Of a stretch of 49,131 nt of DNA, positions 44,137 to 49,131 are shown piece after piece. Both the position numbers and the translations under genes were made by a program. Each line of letters opens with the position of its first letter. The first letter of the stretch is position 1. The notes beneath the pieces are model-generated. The model made no database searches. It saw only the letters and a program-made list of their open reading frames with translations, and was not told the DNA's origin. This stretch comes from an uncultured Roseburia sp. (lineage in GTDB: Bacteria; Bacillota; Clostridia; Lachnospirales; Lachnospiraceae): assembly GCA_947088345.1 (NCBI GenBank), contig CAMUGE010000024.1, forward strand, positions 1 through 49,131. Direction: 5' to 3'.

Positions 44137-44331
44137 ATGGTTAATTATGACCCACTTTGGAATATTATGAATGAACGGGGCGTTACAACGTATAAGTTAA
44201 TCCATTATCATGATATTAATCCCAGAACAATCAATAATTTAAAACATGGGAAAGGAATTACGGTTGATACATTAGAAAAATTATGCAAGGCATTGGAATG
44301 TACGCCCAATGATGTAATAAGATTTATCTGA
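44137..44331 (+). CDS. Small XRE-family helix-turn-helix protein
   Basis: A 64-residue protein that is one Cro/CI-type helix-turn-helix domain: LWNIMNERGVTTYKLIHYHD, INPRTINNLKHGKGI and VDTLEKLCKALECTPNDVI. Proteins of this size bind DNA as dimers and usually regulate their own or a neighbouring promoter. The start follows GAGGTAGGAATT. It is divergent from the 82-residue gene and is the last gene before the region upstream of the large Fn3 protein. The 18-bp palindrome at 44845-44862 is one possible target, without direct evidence. Confidence 0.88.
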   Translation: MVNYDPLWNIMNERGVTTYKLIHYHDINPRTINNLKHGKGITVDTLEKLCKALECTPNDVIRFI

Positions 44332-44407
44332 AATGGACAGGAGAAAACGCGCCTGATCAATCTGTTTCATTTTTAGAGCGAAGTGTTATACAAATATCGT
44401 GGAAGGA

Positions 44408-44436
44408 TGCCAAACATCACACGGAGACGTTTGGCA
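44408..44436. other. Hairpin after the XRE gene
   Basis: Perfect arms TGCCAAAC and GTTTGGCA with a 13-base loop, followed by a T-rich but interrupted stretch. It may be a weak terminator for the XRE gene. Confidence 0.4.
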
Positions 44437-44564
44437 GATTTGCAATTGTTATTATCTTTTACATGTCAGTCAATAAAAATGATTCATTTATCTCTTATAT
44501 CTGCAGCTTTTCTGTAAATTTCATTTTAACCTCCATTCCAAGAACGCATACGTTCCAAAAACCG

Positions 44565-44595
44565 CAGGAGAAACCTGCGAATGCAGCTTCTCCTG
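44565..44595. other. Extended hairpin in the intergenic region
   Basis: CAGGAGAA pairs with TTCTCCTG and, inside that, CTGC pairs with GCAG around a GAAT loop. No T-run follows. Role unknown. Confidence 0.45.
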
Positions 44596-44844
44596 TCAGA
44601 TCAGGACTTATTTGTGACGCTCCCGGCACAAACTGCCGTGTGATCGTTTTATACAGGGAAGTAACGACAGACAAATAACTTTTGGCATTTTATAAATTTA
44701 GTAGTATTAAAAATATAATTGGAAAAACATTATTTGGGTATTTTGCTGAAAAATATGCTAAAAATATTACAAAAATTAGCAGAATAGTATGAGGAAATGA
44801 GTGAGCAAGACAAAAAACAAGTTAAAATAGATAAAAAATCATAA

Positions 44845-44862
44845 AAAAATTGTGCAATTTTT
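44845..44862. promoter_or_regulatory. 18-bp palindrome beside the G tract
   Basis: AAAAATTG-TG-CAATTTTT, perfect 8-bp arms, ending one base before the G run. It could be an operator or a DNA structure that favours slippage. Confidence 0.55.
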
Positions 44863-44863
44863 C

Positions 44864-44876
44864 GGGGGGGGGGGGG
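44864..44876 (+). repeat. 13-base G homopolymer next to the Fn3 gene promoter
   Basis: An uninterrupted run of 13 G, followed by TA and then the -35 box TTGACA. Runs of this length slip readily during replication. No comparable run was noticed elsewhere in the window. The exact length in the cell population cannot be known from one assembled sequence. Confidence 0.9.
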
Positions 44877-44878
44877 TA

Positions 44879-44906
44879 TTGACAAATTCGAAGAAAGGGA
44901 TAAAAT
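44879..44906 (+). promoter_or_regulatory. Predicted promoter of the 1302-residue Fn3 protein
   Basis: Perfect TTGACA (44879-44884), a 16-bp spacer and TAAAAT (44901-44906). It lies about 125 bp before the start codon and directly downstream of the G tract. Confidence 0.7.
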
Positions 44907-44910
44907 AAAT

Positions 44911-44938
44911 CTGTGACTAATCTGTGACTAATCTGTGA
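44911..44938 (+). repeat. 11-bp direct repeats at the predicted transcription start
   Basis: CTGTGACTAAT occurs twice in tandem (44911-44921 and 44922-44932), followed by a partial copy CTGTGA (44933-44938). It starts five bases after the -10 box. Confidence 0.85.
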
Positions 44939-45031
44939 GGAAGTTATGAAAATGGGAGTTGCAGAGTAACAACGACATCGGAATATAGTGTGAGTTCCGG
45001 AGTCTGCAGGAAAAAGGAGGCGTAATTTACA

Positions 45032-48000
45032 ATGAAAAAAGTTGGAATTACAGCGCGTGTCGGAGCGATTATACTTGCCGCAGGCATGATTATGACGGAT
45101 ATTCATCCGGCAATGGCAGCGCAGACTGCAAATAATGGTGCAGTTGTGGAAATGGACGAGCAGGTCAGAGCGTCCGAAAATGGTATCTCAAAAGTCATCG
45201 GATTGAAAGGTCAGCCATATTCCCTTACAATCGTGGCGGATGACGGCAGGACAAAAGCAGATTATACGTATAGCAATCGTACGGATGACAGCGTTGTTTT
45301 AAAGGGACAAAAAGAGACTTTTTTGGACCCTGCTACAGGTCTTTACAAGAACGGAGCCGATTATTATGAATCTGCAGAGAATAAGACAGCTTCTCTGTGC
45401 GAATTATCAGATAAGGTACAGGTGATAGCAGCTGCGCCGCAGGGGGCAACCTGGCAGGAGATCAGTACGAATTATTCTCCCAAAAGAGATGAAAACGGCT
45501 TTTACCAGATGAACGGAAATTCTTATTTCCTGTCGTCTCTTTCCAAACAGAACGATACGACCTATACTTATGATTATTATGTATGGTATATCAGGCCGAA
45601 TGATGCCCTTGAAGTGACGGTGCTGCCGGTTGAGGCGGATGCGTATGCTACATATGGAAAGAAACTTGTACCGTCCGATCCGGTGAATTACAGTTCGGAT
45701 TACGACTGGTATGAGATGCCGAGCGGAAAACGTTATAAGAACATTAATTCACGGGTTGGGACAAACCAAAGAGTTGTATATGCGTATGCAACAAGTGAAA
45801 TTTCTTTTGAAAAAAAAGCAAAGCAGATTTCCTGGCAGTCTCTTTCCAACATTACGGAAATTGACAGCAACGGCAAACGTCTTTACATCGGATACCAGGT
45901 CAAGGCGGATGAACAGGCTGTAAATGATCTGGAGATGATTGGCGAAACGGCACAGGGAACAATCGAAAAATTTACCAGGAATAACAATGTTATCAGTTTA
46001 AAAACATATGCTGCCGGAGAATCCTCTGTTTATCAGGTAAGAGGCGTTTATTATACGGAGACGGAAAAGGCGGTTCCCGTTTATGAGACGGATGATAATG
46101 GCAGACCTGTGATTGATCCGGCTACGAATCAGCCGAAAGTTAAATATTACACAACAGAAACTGTCTATAATATCGTAAAAACAGGCGAATGGTCGGAACC
46201 TTATGCATATGCATGGACGCAGGCGACAAAAACGCTTCCACAGGTGACGGGCGTTTCCGTTAAAGCGACGAGCGCGAAAAATTATGAACTTACATGGGCA
46301 GCCGCAGCGGATGCCTATGGATATGAAATTGAGTACTATAGGAGCACGGCGCCGGTTGCCGACTGGACACCAGTTAAAGACGGTGACTGGACTGAGTTGG
46401 ATTATGTGTCTGCGGCAAAAACGTACTATGAGTTTTCCAGAGACGATCTGAATCTTTTTACAAAAACGGAATATGTGCAGGACGATGTAAACGGTAACTT
46501 ATATAAGACAGAAAAAGGCGAGTATGTAAGCGCCGCTTCTTCGCTCTATACATTCCAGTATGATGCGGAGAATGATGTTTATCTGAGATTTGCAAACGGC
46601 GTGCAGGATGGCACGGTCAGCTATTGGTCGAGCTGGTGGAGCGCCTTTGACGGATCAGCATCCTATGTATCGTATTATGATGACGATGATGATATTGTAT
46701 ACGCAAAAGTAGCGCCGGGCAAGTTTGCCGAAGTGAAGAAACCAGTTACAAATGTATATTTCAGAGTCTGTGCCACGGTGAATTCATCAGCGACAGAGTT
46801 TACAGCCCAGAAAGGCGCATGGTCCGCACCGGTTGAACTGACAGCGGGAATTGCAGAGGAAACACAGATTCTTCCGGATATCACAGGATTAAAAGTGGAA
46901 AAGAACGATGACGGCGGTTTTAATCTGGTATGGAACGCGGTGGATGAAGATACCAAAATCCGTGTGTATTATACAAAGGACCAGGGCGCATTCAATACCC
47001 CGGCCTATACCTATGAACTCGCGTCTCCCTATGCGGAAGTAAATGAAAACGGCAGCATGAAAACATACTACCTGACAGATGCGGATTCGCTGAAAGAGAC
47101 ATTGGGTATTCTGGAGAAAAAAGTTTTTTATCGCGATTATACAGGTGTTACGGAAGTAAGCAGCAGTGATTTTGGGCTGGACGTCAATGAAACCTATTAT
47201 TTCTCAGTTGTTGTCTATGACAGCACAAAGAGAGACGTACAGCATTCGGTTCCGTATACGGCAAATGTATTCGATTCTGCAACGGGCGGCATGAAGCAGA
47301 TTTCTTACCTTTATTATACAGATGTAAAAGAAGCGGCAAAGACGTCGGCAAAGCGCACAATGGTAAAGGCAATTAACCAGCCTTCCACAAAATCGGATAA
47401 GACAAGCATTACACTTACATTTGAAGACAAGACCAGCGCGATTACTGGATACGAAATTTCACGTGCAAACAAGAAAGGCAAATATACAAAGATTGCAACG
47501 ACAAATTCGGCACAGTTTGTAGACCGCGGTCTGGCGCAGTCTACCGTATATAGTTACCGTGCGCGCGCATACAACTACAATACGGTGACAAAAAAGACAT
47601 ATTACAGCGATTATGTTTATTTTCAGGCCGAGACAAGCGTCAACAATTATCTTGATTTAAAAGTAAAAGAGGCAAGTAAAAATTCCGTAAAGTTAAACTG
47701 GACAAAAGTTGCCAATGCAAAATCTTACGAGATTTACAGAACGTCTACAGTTTCTACAGATACGGATGTATCAAAAGTAAGCGGTTACGGTAACGGTATT
47801 ATCTATAGAAATCAAAAGTGGGAACTTGTAAAAACAATTAATAAGGCAAAGACGGTTTCCTATACGGATAAAAAGCTTACATCCGGCGTAACATATATCT
47901 ATAAAGTAGTTGCCAACTACAAGGAAGGCAAAAAGACAAAACAGATTTTCTCGACAGACGGTGTGACATTGAAACTTCAGACGCCGCGAAATCTGACGGC

Positions 48001-48940
48001 TGTCGGCGGCAAAGCGACAGTAAGCGTCACATGGGACGCTGATAAATATGCATCCAAATACGAAGTGCGTTATATCAAATACAGCGCGCAGGGTAAGGCG
48101 GAGACGACGGATTGGGTAAAGGCTTCGACAAAGAAAGCAAGCTACTCCATTAAAAATGTTGCGGACGGCGGCAGCGTAACCGTAAAAGTACGCGCATACG
48201 GCAGCAGCAAATGGACAGATTTTACAGAGGAAGTGCGCGCGTCCGGAAAATATCTTACAGCAGCTGGTTCTGTGACTGCAAAAAATACAACGGTAAAAGA
48301 TGGAAAGGGCGCTTCTCATGATGCCATCCAGGTAAGCTGGAAAAAGGTTTCCGGAGCCGCTTATTATCTGGTATACCGCTCTACAAGCCCGTCTGACGGA
48401 TATAACAATGTATACAAAAACAACTATGGGGCGATTGGAGACTGGGAGCTGATTTCAAAAGAGAGCAACGACGACGAGCGTAACCATTCCGTTCCGTATC
48501 GGGAATACAAAAATGTAAACGGATCTATCGTAGATACGAAAGCAGTAGACCGCGGCAATCTGTATCAGGGTGTGACCTATTACTATTATGTAGCCGCATA
48601 CGCTGCAAACGGTTCCAATATTTCGCTTTGGTTCACAGAGCCGGCAGCAGTCACGTTTAAGGCGACGCCCGGTATTAAGAGCGTGAAAGCAGCGAAAGGC
48701 AAAGTGACGGTAACGATCAATAAGGTGGCAGGAGCCAAATCTTATGAAGTTTACCGCTCTCTGAAAAAGGATAAAGATTATGAGCTGATCGGTACAACAA
48801 AGACTACAAAATATACCGATAAGAAAGTAAAGAAAAATAAAAACTACTACTACAAAGTAGTAGCATGCGGAACAAATGCATTAAAAGCAGATATGAAAAC
48901 GGAACTGTCTGCACCATCCAAAAAAGTAAAGGCAAAATAG
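45032..48940 (+). CDS. Large secreted protein with multiple fibronectin type III-like domains
   Basis: A 1302-residue exported protein. The signal peptide is clear (MKKVGITARVGAIILAAGMI, likely cleaved near HPAMAA at residue 29-30). Much of the rest is beta-rich and resembles repeated Fn3 units, recognisable by VSWK/ELTWAAAADAYGYEIEYYRS-type strands: about residues 405-450, 610-700, 770-860, 865-985, 985-1065, 1070-1200 and 1205-1300. The C-terminal third is Lys- and Tyr-rich and very regular. No LPXTG motif, SLH domain or transmembrane tail is seen, so it may be released or held by charge. Role unknown; an adhesin or matrix protein is a guess. The start follows AGGAGG. The promoter region suggests phase variation. 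Confidence 0.88.
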   Translation: MKKVGITARVGAIILAAGMIMTDIHPAMAAQTANNGAVVEMDEQVRASENGISKVIGLKGQPYSLTIVADDGRTKADYTYSNRTDDSVVLKGQKETFLDPATGLYKNGADYYESAENKTASLCELSDKVQVIAAAPQGATWQEISTNYSPKRDENGFYQMNGNSYFLSSLSKQNDTTYTYDYYVWYIRPNDALEVTVLPVEADAYATYGKKLVPSDPVNYSSDYDWYEMPSGKRYKNINSRVGTNQRVVYAYATSEISFEKKAKQISWQSLSNITEIDSNGKRLYIGYQVKADEQAVNDLEMIGETAQGTIEKFTRNNNVISLKTYAAGESSVYQVRGVYYTETEKAVPVYETDDNGRPVIDPATNQPKVKYYTTETVYNIVKTGEWSEPYAYAWTQATKTLPQVTGVSVKATSAKNYELTWAAAADAYGYEIEYYRSTAPVADWTPVKDGDWTELDYVSAAKTYYEFSRDDLNLFTKTEYVQDDVNGNLYKTEKGEYVSAASSLYTFQYDAENDVYLRFANGVQDGTVSYWSSWWSAFDGSASYVSYYDDDDDIVYAKVAPGKFAEVKKPVTNVYFRVCATVNSSATEFTAQKGAWSAPVELTAGIAEETQILPDITGLKVEKNDDGGFNLVWNAVDEDTKIRVYYTKDQGAFNTPAYTYELASPYAEVNENGSMKTYYLTDADSLKETLGILEKKVFYRDYTGVTEVSSSDFGLDVNETYYFSVVVYDSTKRDVQHSVPYTANVFDSATGGMKQISYLYYTDVKEAAKTSAKRTMVKAINQPSTKSDKTSITLTFEDKTSAITGYEISRANKKGKYTKIATTNSAQFVDRGLAQSTVYSYRARAYNYNTVTKKTYYSDYVYFQAETSVNNYLDLKVKEASKNSVKLNWTKVANAKSYEIYRTSTVSTDTDVSKVSGYGNGIIYRNQKWELVKTINKAKTVSYTDKKLTSGVTYIYKVVANYKEGKKTKQIFSTDGVTLKLQTPRNLTAVGGKATVSVTWDADKYASKYEVRYIKYSAQGKAETTDWVKASTKKASYSIKNVADGGSVTVKVRAYGSSKWTDFTEEVRASGKYLTAAGSVTAKNTTVKDGKGASHDAIQVSWKKVSGAAYYLVYRSTSPSDGYNNVYKNNYGAIGDWELISKESNDDERNHSVPYREYKNVNGSIVDTKAVDRGNLYQGVTYYYYVAAYAANGSNISLWFTEPAAVTFKATPGIKSVKAAKGKVTVTINKVAGAKSYEVYRSLKKDKDYELIGTTKTTKYTDKKVKKNKNYYYKVVACGTNALKADMKTELSAPSKKVKAK

Positions 48941-48958
48941 ACCGTTTTGATACAAAGC

Positions 48959-49013
48959 CGGGCCGGAGGAAATATTTCTTCCGGCCCGCTTCCTATTATA
49001 AATAGGAAGCGGG
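48959..49013 (+). terminator. Two overlapping hairpins after the Fn3 gene
   Basis: Hairpin A pairs CGGGCCGGA (48959-48967) with TCCGGCCCG (48980-48988). Hairpin B pairs CCCGCTTCCTAT (48985-48996) with ATAGGAAGCGGG (49002-49013). They share CCCG at 48985-48988, so both cannot form fully at once. Neither is followed by a T-run. Confidence 0.6.
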
Positions 49014-49056
49014 TGGAAATTCAAAAAAGAAATCAATGAAAAAATACTTTTTTTAG

Positions 49057-49085
49057 TTTTCAAAACGGGAATAGTCTGTTATAAT
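49057..49085 (+). promoter_or_regulatory. Predicted promoter for a gene beyond the right edge
   Basis: TTTTCA (49057-49062), a 17-bp spacer and TATAAT (49080-49085) preceded by TGT (extended -10). Short arms ACGGGA and TCCCGT flank the -10, so an operator is possible. Confidence 0.5.
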
Positions 49086-49131
49086 CCCGTCTTTGACAGT
49101 TAGCAAAAGAAAAAATCGCTGTATCCCTTGT

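Larger units (their letters stand above)
44332..45031. other. 700-bp intergenic region upstream of the Fn3 protein
   Basis: Contains two stem-loops (44408-44436 and 44565-44595), a very AT-rich stretch (about 44690-44860), an 18-bp palindrome, a 13-G tract, the promoter at 44879-44906 and short direct repeats. An open frame of about 71 codons at 44463-44678 has no ribosome binding site and runs through the second hairpin, so I do not call it. Confidence 0.75.

Noticed and set aside
44541-44555. GAAC-GCATAC-GTTC as a second LexA box
   Set aside because: The spacing is six bases between half-sites; the LexA consensus needs four, as in the recA box.
44463-44678. Open frame of 71 codons upstream of the Fn3 gene
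   Set aside because: No ribosome binding site, runs through a strong hairpin, and no protein-like pattern.

Overview
The window looks like a chromosomal segment of an anaerobic Gram-positive Clostridia member, most likely Lachnospiraceae. The grounds are strong AGGAGG-type ribosome binding sites, moderate-to-low GC, a Gram-positive LexA box in front of recA, a consensus cre site, a GSI-alpha glutamine synthetase, LL-diaminopimelate aminotransferase, ferredoxin-tailed aldo/keto reductases, and secreted Fn3/Big_2 proteins of the kind common in gut Lachnospiraceae. This placement is inference; no 16S rRNA or other decisive marker is present. No rRNA, tRNA, CRISPR array or intact mobile element was recognised.

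Layout. (1) 1-9.3 kb, signalling: two methyl-accepting chemotaxis proteins, a PilZ protein, a GGDEF protein, a ferredoxin-fused aldo/keto reductase, TatD, a NifX/NifB-like small protein, and a Crh-like HPr homologue that lacks the active histidine and sits behind a consensus cre site. (2) 9.6-21.1 kb, housekeeping: deoB, prfC, thioredoxin, recA (SOS box), recX, an apparently eukaryotic-type hisA, glnA, an ANTAR regulator, dapL, tcdA and a convergent asnA. The hisA-glnA-ANTAR block is tightly packed and probably co-transcribed. (3) 21.4-29.1 kb: a 1252-residue secreted multidomain protein with an acidic 45-bp tandem repeat, a hypoxanthine-DNA glycosylase-like gene, a small membrane protein, a siroheme nitrite/sulfite reductase, and a second ferredoxin-tailed aldo/keto reductase. 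(4) 29.1-31.0 kb: a degraded patch with a KTR-protein remnant and a TetR gene that has two operators but no neighbouring target, followed by an AraC regulator divergent from a DUF5107-TPR protein. (5) 34.5-43.7 kb: carB without carA, a ZIP metal transporter, a trigger-factor-like lipoprotein, a 902-residue unknown protein with two zinc ribbons, and a PdaA-like deacetylase. (6) 43.7-49.1 kb: a divergent pair of small genes (82-aa unknown and 64-aa XRE regulator), a 700-bp intergenic region, and a 1302-residue secreted Fn3 protein.

The most striking signal is a run of 13 G two bases upstream of the -35 box of the Fn3 protein's promoter. It is flanked by an 18-bp palindrome and by short direct repeats at the predicted transcription start. 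This is the architecture of a phase-variable promoter driving a surface or secreted protein. Other leads are a near-perfect 40-bp palindrome inside tcdA, the Crh-like gene with its cre site, the HIS6-like HisA, an aldo/keto reductase that has lost catalytic residues, and possible IS200/IS605-type end hairpins at the left edge.
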